Source: Candidatus Poribacteria bacterium
GTDB taxonomy: Bacteria; Poribacteria; WGA-4E; WGA-3G
Direction of reading: 5' to 3'
NCBI GenBank assembly: GCA_003635195.1
Contig: PYIY01000193.1
Span: 1 to 33,037 of the forward strand
Length of the DNA: 33,037 bases
Of the stretch, positions 1-8,563 are shown piece after piece. A program made the translations under genes and the position numbers. The notes beneath the pieces are model-generated. The model was not told the origin of the DNA. It ran no database searches and worked only from the letters and a program-made list of their open reading frames with translations. Positions within the stretch are counted from its first letter, which is position 1. The number at the start of each line of letters is the position of its first letter.

Positions 1-3000
1 GCGGCAACAGACCAGGATGGTGATGTGCTTACCTATACCCTCGGTGGCAGGGATGCCGCATCCTTTAGGATTGTCCGCACTACCGGGCAACTACAGACCC
101 GCGCAACCCTCGACCATAAAACAGACGCTTCCTACTCGGTGACGGTCACTGCCTCCGATGGCAATGGCGGTAGCACCGATATCCCCGTCACCATCAATGT
201 GACAAATGTCAATGAGGCACCGACCTTCACCCAAGGCACCCGCACGACACGGTCGGTCGAAGAGAATACACCATCCGGCATAAACATCGGCACCGCAGTC
301 GCCGCCACGGATCCAGATGGCGATACCTTGACCTATACCCTCGGTGGCACAGATGCGTCCGCCTTTAGCATTCTTAGGACATCTGGACAACTCCAAAGTA
401 GTGCAGCCCTCGACTATGAAACGAGGACCTCCTATTCCGTTAGGATTACTGTCTCCGATGGCAGTTTGACAGATAGCATCACCGTCACCATCACCGTCAC
501 GGATGTCAGCGAAACGCCTGACAACAGTGCCCCTGCGTTCACAGATGGCACAAGCACAACGCGTTCGATCGCGGAGAACACCGCAGCCGGCACAAACATC
601 GGCACGCCCGTCGCGGCAACAGACCAAGATGGCGATACCTTGACCTATACCCTCGGTGGCACAGATGCGTCCGCCTTTAGCATTATTAGCACTACCGGGC
701 AACTACAGACCAGCGCAACCCTCGACCATGAAACAGATGCCTCCTATTCTATTTCTGTCTCTGTCTCTGATGGCAAGGGTGGAAATGATAGCATCCGTGT
801 CACTATCACCGTCACGGATGTCAATGATGCACCTGTGTTCACTGACGGCACCCGCACAACGCGTTCGATCGCGGAGAACACCGTAGCCGGCACAAACATC
901 GGCACGCCTGTAGCGGCAACGGATCCGGATAACGACACGCTCGCCTATAGCTTCTTTAGTGGATACGGCACCAAGTCCGATGGGACCAATAACTTTTTCA
1001 GCGTTGTCAGCACATCGGGGCAGCTACAAACAAAAGCAGCGTTAGACTTTGAAACGCGGAGATCCTATACGTTTACCCTTATTGCCCAGGATCCGCACGG
1101 TATTGCTGCCAAAATTAGTGTTACGATTAACGTCACGGATGTCAATGAAGTTCGTCCAAACAACGCACCGATCTTTACCGAAGGCACCAGCACCACACGC
1201 TCGGTCGCGGAGAACGCCGCAGCCGGCACAAACATCGGCACAGCGGTGGCTGCAACCGATAAGGATAACGACACGCTCACCTATACCCTCAGTGGCACAG
1301 ATGCCGCAGCGGTCAGCATTGTCAGCACTACCGGGCAGCTGCAGACAAACGCAGCACTAGACCACGAAACAGATGCCTCCTACTCGGTGACCGTTTCTGT
1401 CTCCGATGGCAAGGGTGGCACAGATAGTATTACCGTCACTATCAATATCACAGATGTAGCGGAAACGATTGGTACACCGCTCAGTCAACGCACACAGCAG
1501 GTCCGAGATGCTATTGTCGCCGCTGTGCAAGGGGTCAATAATGCTGACGATGTGACCGACGCACACCTTGCGGCAATCACCGCACTACACCTAAACCAGA
1601 AAAGCATAACATCACTGAAATCTGGAGATTTTAACGGTTTGACTTCGCTGGATAATCTCGGTCTGGCTCACAATTCCCTCGGCGATATATCCGCACTTGA
1701 ACATTTAACTTCACTCAGACACCTCTATCTGAATGATAATTCCCTCAGCGATATATCCGCACTTGAACATTTAACTTCGCTGAGCACACTCCGGCTGGAT
1801 AACAATTCGGTCAGCGATGTATCCGCCCTCGAACATTTGACTTCGCTGATAACACTCCGGCTGTCTGGCAATCCGATTTCAGATTATGGGCCCCTCAATA
1901 GACTCAAGACTGCAAATCGGTTTATACACATTGATATTAATCTTAATAACAACCCGCCAGTTTTCGCGGACGGCGATACTACCACACGGTCTATCGCAGA
2001 GAAAACGACTACCGGCACAAACATCGGCACGCCTATCGCTGCCACCGATGTAGACAATCATAGGCTGACTTATAGTCTCGGTGGCACAGATGCCGCAGCC
2101 TTCAGTATCGTTAGCACTACCGGGCAACTGCAGACGAAGGCAGCGTTAGACTATGAAACACAGTCGTCTTATACGGTAACCGTGACGACTTATGATGGCA
2201 ATAGTGGGGGCGATCGCATTACTGTCACCATCAATATCACCAATGCTAACGATGCACCCGAATTCACAGAAGGCACCCGTGCCACGCGCTCAATCGCAGA
2301 GAAAACGACTACCGGCACAAACATCGGCACGGCCGTCACTGCGACTGATGTGGATACTGGAGACACGCTCACCTATACGCTCGGTGGCACAGATGCGGCA
2401 TCGTTTGGTATCGTCAGCACATCGGGGCAGCTCCAAACCAGTGCAGCATTAGACTATGAAAAGAAGAAGTCCTACTCGGTGAGGGTCTCTGTCTCTGATG
2501 GCAAGGGTGGCACAGATAGTATTACCGTTACAATTAATGTGACGAATGTAAACGAAATCAATCCGCCGCTCAGAGAACGTACACAGCGGGTGCGTGAGGT
2601 TATTGTGCACGCTGCAGGTGTGAGAAATGCTGGCGCTGTGACGGACATACACCTTGCGGCAATCACCTCACTAGACATATCCCAGACCCTAAACAAGGCA
2701 AGCATAACATCACTGAAACCTGGAGATTTTAACGGTTTGACTTCGCTTACATACCTCGGTCTGGCTCACAATTCTATCAGCGATATATCCGCACTTCAAC
2801 ATTTAACTTCGCTGACACACTTCGATATGAATAGCAATCCCCTCAGCGATATATCCCCACTTCAACATTTAACTTCGCTGAGATGGCTCGATCTGTCTAA
2901 CAATTCTATCAGCGATATATCCGCACTTGAAGAATTGACCGCGCTGACATTGCTCGATCTGGCTAACAATTCTATCAGCGATATATCCACACTTGAAGAA

Positions 3001-3945
3001 TTGACCGCGCTGACAGTGCTCGATCTGTCTAACAATTCTATCAGCGATATATCCGCACTTGAAGAATTGACCGCGCTGACACAACTCCATCTGTCTAACA
3101 ATTCTATCAGCGATATATCCGCACTTGAAGAATTGACAAACCTGAGAAATCTCTATCTGTCTAACAATTCCATCAGCGATATATCCGCACTCGAAGAGTT
3201 GACCGCGCTGATAAATCTCAATCTGTCTGGCAATCCGATTTCAGATTATGGTCCCCTCCGTAGACTCAAGGCTGCAAATCCAGATGTAAACATTGATATT
3301 AATCTTGATAACAAACCACCGGTTTTCGCCGATGGTGATACTGCCACACGGTCTATCGCAGAAAACACCGCTACCGGCACAAACATCGGCGATCCTATCT
3401 CTGCCACTGATGACGACAATCATACGCTGACTTATAGTCTCGGTGGCACAGATGCTGCCTCCTTCAGTATCGTTAGCACGTCCGGGCAACTCCAGACGAA
3501 GGCACCGTTAGACCATCAAACACAGTCGGTTTATACGGTAACCGTGACGGCTTATGATGGCAATAGTGGCGGCGATCGCATTACTGTCACCATCAACGTC
3601 ACAGAAGTAGCCAGTGGTGCGCCATCTGTTGAAACAGCACCTGTGATTCCTGATAAGACCGTCTTGCTCTCCAACTTCCCCAACCCGTTCAACCCGGAGA
3701 CGTGGATACCGTATCAACTCGCTAAACCGGCGAATGTCACGCTAACCATCTATAACATGCGCGGCGTTGTCGTGCGGGAGTTGAAGTTGGGACATAAAGC
3801 GGGGGGTGTGTATGCCAGCCGGAGTCGTGCGATCCATTGGGATGGCCGGAATATGTTGGGTGAGAAGGTGGCGACAGGTGTGTATTTCTACACCCTGAAG
3901 GCAGATGATTACACGGCTACACGCAAACTCTTGATACGCAAATAG
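1..3945 (+). CDS. Cadherin/LRR modular surface protein, 5' partial
   Basis: Large secreted or surface-anchored repeat protein, probably adhesive; the function is inferred from its domains. The reading frame is open from base 1 (the first codons match the repeats), so the true start lies upstream. Counting from the ATG at base 25, cadherin-like repeats of about 100 residues begin near residues 66, 169, 270, 382, 645, 745 and 1099, each with a TRSIAENT-like strand and a DVNDAP/NVNEAP calcium-type motif. Two blocks of SDS22/internalin-like leucine-rich repeats lie at about 485-640 and 850-1090. The second holds near-identical 22-residue units built on NSISDISALEELTAL. The last ~95 residues form a FlgD/T9SS-type C-terminal domain starting FPNPFNPETWIPYQL and ending KLLIRK, typical of secreted proteins in this lineage. 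The DNA is strongly repetitive, so the assembled copy number may be wrong. Confidence 0.9.
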   Translation, partial: AATDQDGDVLTYTLGGRDAASFRIVRTTGQLQTRATLDHKTDASYSVTVTASDGNGGSTDIPVTINVTNVNEAPTFTQGTRTTRSVEENTPSGINIGTAVAATDPDGDTLTYTLGGTDASAFSILRTSGQLQSSAALDYETRTSYSVRITVSDGSLTDSITVTITVTDVSETPDNSAPAFTDGTSTTRSIAENTAAGTNIGTPVAATDQDGDTLTYTLGGTDASAFSIISTTGQLQTSATLDHETDASYSISVSVSDGKGGNDSIRVTITVTDVNDAPVFTDGTRTTRSIAENTVAGTNIGTPVAATDPDNDTLAYSFFSGYGTKSDGTNNFFSVVSTSGQLQTKAALDFETRRSYTFTLIAQDPHGIAAKISVTINVTDVNEVRPNNAPIFTEGTSTTRSVAENAAAGTNIGTAVAATDKDNDTLTYTLSGTDAAAVSIVSTTGQLQTNAALDHETDASYSVTVSVSDGKGGTDSITVTINITDVAETIGTPLSQRTQQVRDAIVAAVQGVNNADDVTDAHLAAITALHLNQKSITSLKSGDFNGLTSLDNLGLAHNSLGDISALEHLTSLRHLYLNDNSLSDISALEHLTSLSTLRLDNNSVSDVSALEHLTSLITLRLSGNPISDYGPLNRLKTANRFIHIDINLNNNPPVFADGDTTTRSIAEKTTTGTNIGTPIAATDVDNHRLTYSLGGTDAAAFSIVSTTGQLQTKAALDYETQSSYTVTVTTYDGNSGGDRITVTINITNANDAPEFTEGTRATRSIAEKTTTGTNIGTAVTATDVDTGDTLTYTLGGTDAASFGIVSTSGQLQTSAALDYEKKKSYSVRVSVSDGKGGTDSITVTINVTNVNEINPPLRERTQRVREVIVHAAGVRNAGAVTDIHLAAITSLDISQTLNKASITSLKPGDFNGLTSLTYLGLAHNSISDISALQHLTSLTHFDMNSNPLSDISPLQHLTSLRWLDLSNNSISDISALEELTALTLLDLANNSISDISTLEELTALTVLDLSNNSISDISALEELTALTQLHLSNNSISDISALEELTNLRNLYLSNNSISDISALEELTALINLNLSGNPISDYGPLRRLKAANPDVNIDINLDNKPPVFADGDTATRSIAENTATGTNIGDPISATDDDNHTLTYSLGGTDAASFSIVSTSGQLQTKAPLDHQTQSVYTVTVTAYDGNSGGDRITVTINVTEVASGAPSVETAPVIPDKTVLLSNFPNPFNPETWIPYQLAKPANVTLTIYNMRGVVVRELKLGHKAGGVYASRSRAIHWDGRNMLGEKVATGVYFYTLKADDYTATRKLLIRK

Positions 3946-3954
3946 GCAGTTGTA

Positions 3955-3968
3955 AAACCGCCCCTACC
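3955..3968. repeat. Short dispersed sequence AAACCGCCCCTACC
   Basis: This 14-mer lies in the 45-base gap between two convergent genes. A copy with one mismatch (AAACCGCACCTACC) lies at 29655-29668, also just after a stop codon. Two copies suggest a small dispersed intergenic repeat, but chance or low-complexity similarity is not excluded. Confidence 0.3.
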
Positions 3969-3990
3969 ATGGAAGTGTGTAAGTTCTATC

Positions 3991-5412
3991 TCATTTCGAT
4001 TGAATCAGGACTGCCCAATGACCTTCGGTTGGTGCAGATACCGTTATGCTATCGCTGACAGGAATTTCTTCTTTCGTTTCCCATCCGCTTTTAGCAATAT
4101 TTAGCCATCTGATTGTTAGTTTTTGGGCATCTGTCTGATCCACAGCATTTAGGTCGATATCGACTGAACCGCCATTTGGAAAGTAGACGGCGTATTCTTG
4201 CCCGGGATTTGCGAAGGTATACGCTTCGTTTTCTTCTCTGTTGGAAAGCAGGTCATTGGACGGTTCACACTTAAACACATTCATTTCGTCCGTGATCATT
4301 CGCATACTCTTGAGGTGTGCTTGTGCAATCTCGCTTAAACCAACGCCACTATCCGGACGGTGAAACCGTGCTGATGCAAATCCGCCGAAAATGTTTCGCC
4401 AAAACCGCTCTAACCCATCTCGCGTACTGCCAAATCGCCCGCCATCAGCACCGTAAATTTTAATATTATTGATGGGACGGATCGGTGAAAGTTTTGTCCG
4501 AATTTTCTGAGCGTTATCCCAGTGTCGCTGCCGTTTCTGGTGGTTATTCTGTGATATATCGCAAAAGGAGTAGGTTTCAGGATGGTCAAACGTCGCTTTA
4601 TGCTTCTCATCGGATAGATCCCACGGGTCCCACATCTCGGTGGTTTCAACGACGCGTCCAACGGCGGCTGCCTGCTTCCGGATATACGTTGCCCAGTATT
4701 CACCCCATGCAGCCGTGACAGCAGTTTCGTTGTCCATACAGTAGAGTATATGACCGTACGGAAGTGTCTCGGAGAGCAGTTTATCCACAAATTTTTCCTG
4801 ATATTTCAAGACGATCTGTTGATTGCGTTCTTTCGGCACAGACCAGAAAAAGTTGTTCTCCGTCGCAACCGGATGGCTCTTGACAACAGTGGGTAACCCT
4901 GTCTCCTCTGCTGTATAATTGCTATTATTCTTTGGGTTGAAAGGATTCGCAGCCCAAGGTTCGCGGTAATAGTTGAAAGTTGCCCACACCTCAATCTGGA
5001 CGATAATATCCATCTCGTGGGTCCACGTGATGAAGTTCCGAAAACGGTTCCAAAATTCGTCGTTCCATTGATTTAAATCATAGTGATCACCGACTTTTTT
5101 GAAGGGAGGCACATCGCCTTCATCGACCCAACTCATTGTCGAGCGTACATAGTTGCCACCGACCGATTTTAACAACTCAAGATGTGCTTTGAGGTTTCGT
5201 ATCTGAAAAAGATTATCTTCAACTGAACCTCCGATGAGTAGAATCGGCTCGCCTTTATATTGCCAGTAACGCGGGTTTTCTGAGTATATTTGGATTCGAT
5301 TTTTTTCCATCTCTATATCCTTTTCGGCTTTAGTTTCTGGTGCTGCTGAGTAAAAGGAAACGCATACGAGTAGAACCAACATAAGTTTGTAGGGTCCCCG
5401 CAGATTTCGCAT
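3991..5412 (-). CDS. Secreted DUF4038-like putative glycoside hydrolase
   Basis: A 473-residue protein with a signal peptide (basic start, then LMLVLLVCVSFYSAA, likely cleavage near ETKA at about 29). The mature N-terminus has the pattern of DUF4038/apiosidase-like (beta/alpha)8 proteins: RYWQYKGEPILLIGG, then LLKSVGGNYVRSTMSW and FWNRFRNFITWTHEMDIIVQIEVW. A conserved MDNETAV segment near 220 is a candidate acidic site. The last ~90 residues look like the beta-sandwich often paired with this fold. The probable role is hydrolysis of an exported or environmental glycan; the substrate is unknown. AGGAG lies 8 bases before the ATG. The gene has its own sigma-70-type promoter (5519-5547) and so is probably separate from the sigma-FtsZ gene upstream. 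Family assignment is by motif recognition. Confidence 0.75.
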   Translation of the reverse strand: MRNLRGPYKLMLVLLVCVSFYSAAPETKAEKDIEMEKNRIQIYSENPRYWQYKGEPILLIGGSVEDNLFQIRNLKAHLELLKSVGGNYVRSTMSWVDEGDVPPFKKVGDHYDLNQWNDEFWNRFRNFITWTHEMDIIVQIEVWATFNYYREPWAANPFNPKNNSNYTAEETGLPTVVKSHPVATENNFFWSVPKERNQQIVLKYQEKFVDKLLSETLPYGHILYCMDNETAVTAAWGEYWATYIRKQAAAVGRVVETTEMWDPWDLSDEKHKATFDHPETYSFCDISQNNHQKRQRHWDNAQKIRTKLSPIRPINNIKIYGADGGRFGSTRDGLERFWRNIFGGFASARFHRPDSGVGLSEIAQAHLKSMRMITDEMNVFKCEPSNDLLSNREENEAYTFANPGQEYAVYFPNGGSVDIDLNAVDQTDAQKLTIRWLNIAKSGWETKEEIPVSDSITVSAPTEGHWAVLIQSK

Positions 5413-5518
5413 AAAAAATTCTCCTGAGTATTAAGGGGTATAATAGCATACTTGCCTACAGTCGCTACAAGGACACAACGGTGTTAGAAACAAGCGTCCT
5501 CGTTAAGCAACCGGATAT

Positions 5519-5547
5519 ATTATACCACAAGACCCAGGAGAATACAA
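5519..5547 (-). promoter_or_regulatory. Sigma-70-type promoter for the DUF4038-like gene
   Basis: On the minus strand, TTGTAT (5547-5542) is separated by 17 bases from a perfect TATAAT (5524-5519). It lies about 105 bases upstream of the start codon at 5412 and just after the stop of the sigma-FtsZ gene. Confidence 0.65.
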
Positions 5548-5556
5548 TCGAACCAT

Positions 5557-6765
5557 TTATGCACTACGCATAGTACTGGCATGAAATTCTGTGATACTTT
5601 CAACACCGCGGAGCAGCATTTCGTCGCTGAGACTGAACGCTTCACGTATTTTCAATGACCGATCCATCCGGTCAAGCAGCCGTTGATTCGGTACCACAAC
5701 AACGGAATCAGCATTTCCTTGAAGCTCTTGTAATCCTTGTTCTGCCCGTTCGGCGCGACGTTCGCCTTCAAAATTGAACGGACGCGTCACAACGCCTACC
5801 GCTAAAGCCCCCTGTTCCCGAGCAAGGGAGGCAATCAGAGGCGCAGCACCTGCTCCCGTTCCGCCGCCCATTCCAGCAATGATAAAGACAAGGTCTGCGT
5901 CCGCAACGATGGCAGCGAGTTTTTCTTTATCTTCCTCAGCTGCCTTTTTCCCTAACTCTGGATTCGCTCCGCAATACCCTGGTGTCGTGTTAACGCCGAT
6001 CAGTACTGGTATTGCCTCTTTGCACTTCTCAAGTGCTTGCTGCTCTACATTCACAACATAAAATTCAATGTCTGTCAAACCGGTCTCTATCATCCGTTTG
6101 ACAGCGTTGCCGCCCGCGCCACCGACACCAATAACCTTAACTCTGGTTCCGGTGTGTTTGGATCCTTCTCGTTTAGCTGACATAATTCCCTCTCTTATGA
6201 GTTCGACACCGAATTCCTTGCGTAGGAGTTCACGTGTCCGTCTTAATTGAGTCTTGATAGTGCCTATCGCTAATCCAAGTTCGCCGTGGATGTCCTTGAC
6301 ACTCCACAATTCCAAGTAGTATAGAATCGCAACGTTACGCACTTTATCTGGAAGGTGAAACACTGCTTCTCTTAGATCGTTACACAGTTCTGCTTCCCGA
6401 AAACGTGCGACCGCGTCCTGATCAATATGATCGGTGAGGTCCGCGTAACTCTGTGGAATTTCACTCCTTGAATGATGGACAGACGCGTAGTATCGGGTGC
6501 AAGCGTTGTAAGCGATGCGCTGCAGCCATGCACCAAAACTTTCGACGTTCCGCAGCCCACTAACGTTCTCCCAGACAGACCGCCAGATGTCCATGAGTAT
6601 CTCTTCGGCATCCCGACGTTGTCTCGAATTCGCGACAACCACTTTCCAGACGCGAGGACTGTAACGCGACATCAACTCTGTAAACGCGGATTCATCACCA
6701 GCTTGTACAAGTTGGATGAGTTCTTCATCTTTCAAATCAGTGTGCATTGATAGATCCGATCGCAT
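5557..6765 (-). CDS. ECF sigma factor fused to truncated FtsZ GTPase domain
   Basis: A 402-residue fusion. Residues ~15-100 are sigma region 2 (DESAFTELMSRYSPRVW, then AEEILMDIWRSVW) and ~128-185 are region 4 (LPDKVRNVAILYYLELWSVKDI, helix-turn-helix, GTIKTQLRRTRELLRK). From residue 209 the chain is clearly FtsZ: VKVIGVGGAGGNAVKRMIE, GANPELGKKAAEE (~266-278), the tubulin signature GMGGGTGAGA (298-307) and VGVVTRPFNFEGERR. It stops near the end of helix H7 (VESITEF), before the T7 loop NxDxxD and the whole C-terminal FtsZ domain. GTP binding is therefore plausible, but normal polymerisation-coupled hydrolysis is not. GAGGA lies 6 bases before the ATG. An internal ATG with its own ribosome site sits at the junction (6183). 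I know of no described family with this architecture; the role is unknown. Frame and both domains are certain. Confidence 0.9.
   Translation of the reverse strand: MRSDLSMHTDLKDEELIQLVQAGDESAFTELMSRYSPRVWKVVVANSRQRRDAEEILMDIWRSVWENVSGLRNVESFGAWLQRIAYNACTRYYASVHHSRSEIPQSYADLTDHIDQDAVARFREAELCNDLREAVFHLPDKVRNVAILYYLELWSVKDIHGELGLAIGTIKTQLRRTRELLRKEFGVELIREGIMSAKREGSKHTGTRVKVIGVGGAGGNAVKRMIETGLTDIEFYVVNVEQQALEKCKEAIPVLIGVNTTPGYCGANPELGKKAAEEDKEKLAAIVADADLVFIIAGMGGGTGAGAAPLIASLAREQGALAVGVVTRPFNFEGERRAERAEQGLQELQGNADSVVVVPNQRLLDRMDRSLKIREAFSLSDEMLLRGVESITEFHASTMRSA
6181..6194 (-). promoter_or_regulatory. Internal ribosome site and ATG at the sigma/FtsZ junction
   Basis: On the minus strand GAGAGGG (6194-6188) precedes an in-frame ATG (6183-6181, Met195 of the fusion) by four bases. 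This ATG begins MSAKREG about 15 residues before the FtsZ fold, where a free FtsZ-like protein of 208 residues would start. The sequence allows two products from one gene; use of the internal start is inference. Confidence 0.5.
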
Positions 6766-6946
6766 AGACAGTCCTCAATTTGATTTTAACTTAATGAGCG
6801 GGATTCTTCGCGGGGCGGTTTAAAAAAATACAATCTGTTGAGAATTGATTCATTGATTGACGGTAAATTACCGAAATATGTAGACAATTCAGTGGAATAG
6901 TTCGCAGCAAGTTGTAATAATTTTTCGCTGTGTCTTTTGTAGTGGC

Positions 6947-8398
6947 TTATATCTCTGAACGCAGGAAGACGAGGAAGGCACCTAAAAGGGACACACTGAG
7001 CAGTAAAATGAGCAACAGTATATCCATTATAGCCGAGTTGAGCGTATCTTGAAAAGTTAACTTATCCTCAAACGTTGGGATAGCCTCTGATGAGACAGGC
7101 TTTTCTGACATGCCTTTCGGGATGCCGATGAAGTGAAGGCTTTCTGGATCTGCTCTATCCATTTCAACGATAAAATCTCGGAACTGACGGATATGAAGAT
7201 GGCAATTTTCTAAGAACTGCAAATGGCGATTAAAGCCTGTACCTGCCATGGATTCAAGCCCATATTGGACAATCGCTGCAGGGGAACACCGAGTTATTCG
7301 TCTTGCGTGTACGACTTGAGCACTTTGTGCAGCGAGGTACCGGCGGCTAAGCCGCTCGCGAATCTCCATGTCTTTGTTAACGAACTCGCGCTGGATCTCT
7401 AATTCTGAAGTATCTACCTCTGCAATCTCTTCTTGCACGGTTCCTGCCGATTGACTGCGTTTTCTTAAAGTTTCCCTTTTATTAAGGAAATCGCTTAAAA
7501 TTTGGTCGAAGGCGGTCCCTTTTGCCATCCGAAATTGATGGTGCGTTTGGACAGAGGGCATCCATTTTGCGGAGAGAGTGCCGAGGGTTGACGGCATAAA
7601 CACCACGGCGGTCACCCAGATTAGCAACAGGACAACAAGACTTAATCGGCTTTCTCGGGTTACCGCGGAAACAATAAGCCCAACTGCAATGAAGATGCCA
7701 GCGTAACAAGAAGCAATCAGAACGATAAACCCCATGCGTCCCCAGTCCGTCCCACTGAGCTGCGTCCAACTCTCGGTGGAAATGATAGTGAGATTGAACA
7801 ACACAGCGAAATAGAAAGGGATGAGGACTGCGATCAGCGAGCCAAGGAATTTACCCACTAACAGGGCAGGGCGCGAGATGGCATTTGCGAGACACAGCCG
7901 CAATGTACCGCGTTCTCGTTCCCCTGAGAGGGCATCAAAGGTAAAGAGGAGGGGAATAAAAGAGAGCAGATAAGTGATGATAAAGACCCAATCAATCACC
8001 ACCGCAGTCGGGCGGTGATTACTGATCGCATCCATATTCAGACGTGGAACGCCCATTGCCCAAATGTTGGCGGATCCGTAGAGTCTCCAGGAACCTGCAC
8101 TCATGGTTTTGCTTGGCAAAAACGCGTCCCCTCCATCGGCAATGAAGGTGAGCGATGAAGGTCGTTTGTATAGCTTACCCGGACCCTTTTGTAGCAGCGC
8201 ATACAACTGGGGGCGGGATTTCAACTCGGTGTGGGAGGCACTAACGTTCTCAGAATATTTCCGAACCCGCTCCGGATGTGTTTGAAGATGGACAACGGCG
8301 TTGGTGACCATTAATGCTACGAGGATGAGCGTGGTTAAGGCAAAGCGCAGACTCGTGAGATGATCCAAAAGTTCACGTGTAACAATGTGCCAAATCAT
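6947..8398 (-). CDS. ABC-2 type transporter permease (second of a pair)
   Basis: A 483-residue membrane protein. One membrane segment is near the N-terminus (LRFALTTLILVALMVTNAVV, ~18-37). A periplasmic stretch follows, then a cluster of segments at ~130-290 containing the cytoplasmic ABC-2 loop ALSGERERGTLRLCLANAISRPALLVGKFLGS. A long ~150-residue external coil-rich region comes next, and a final segment (ILLLILLLSVSLLGAFLVFL) lies at the C-terminus. This is the layout of ABC-2 permeases with a large extracytoplasmic insertion. The gene is paralogous to the permease at 8564-10132. No ATP-binding subunit lies in the window, so the substrate and partner are unknown. ATG at 8398; the ribosome site is weak. 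Confidence 0.8.
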   Translation of the reverse strand: MIWHIVTRELLDHLTSLRFALTTLILVALMVTNAVVHLQTHPERVRKYSENVSASHTELKSRPQLYALLQKGPGKLYKRPSSLTFIADGGDAFLPSKTMSAGSWRLYGSANIWAMGVPRLNMDAISNHRPTAVVIDWVFIITYLLSFIPLLFTFDALSGERERGTLRLCLANAISRPALLVGKFLGSLIAVLIPFYFAVLFNLTIISTESWTQLSGTDWGRMGFIVLIASCYAGIFIAVGLIVSAVTRESRLSLVVLLLIWVTAVVFMPSTLGTLSAKWMPSVQTHHQFRMAKGTAFDQILSDFLNKRETLRKRSQSAGTVQEEIAEVDTSELEIQREFVNKDMEIRERLSRRYLAAQSAQVVHARRITRCSPAAIVQYGLESMAGTGFNRHLQFLENCHLHIRQFRDFIVEMDRADPESLHFIGIPKGMSEKPVSSEAIPTFEDKLTFQDTLNSAIMDILLLILLLSVSLLGAFLVFLRSEI

Positions 8399-8404
8399 TT
8401 TATG

Positions 8405-8563
8405 AGTTCTCGGTTCTCAGTTTTCAGTTTTCAGTTAAGAAGTCATCCGTTAATTCTCAATTATCAGTCATCGGTTATCCGTTAAAAGAGGGTTTTGACT
8501 TAATCAAAACATCTCTTAACTGACGACTCTCACTGCAAGGCAAACCGACAACTGATAACTATT
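8405..8563. repeat. Imperfect inverted-repeat intergenic element
   Basis: The 165-base gap between the two permease genes is filled by tandem degenerate units of the type TCAGTTTTCAGTTTTCAGTT and TTATCAGTCATCGGTTATCC. The right half ends in the inverted form (TCTCTTAACTGACGACTC ... CCGACAACTGATAAC), giving an overall imperfect inverted repeat around a GTTTTGACTTAATCAAAAC core. It resembles non-coding MITE-like or structured-RNA repeats. I see no coding sequence in it. Confidence 0.5.

Noticed and set aside
2750..3235. Regular 66-base repeats resembling a CRISPR array
   Set aside because: The units are contiguous, in frame and encode leucine-rich repeats; there are no unique spacers and no cas genes.
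91..3717. Many long antisense and alternative-frame open frames across the cadherin/LRR gene
   Set aside because: They follow the repeat period of the real gene, have no ribosome sites and encode low-complexity sequence; they are shadows of the coding frame.
6184..6765. Separate sigma gene ending before FtsZ (two genes, not a fusion)
   Set aside because: There is no stop codon between the domains; the frame is continuous from 6765 to 5557. The internal start may add a second product but does not remove the fusion.
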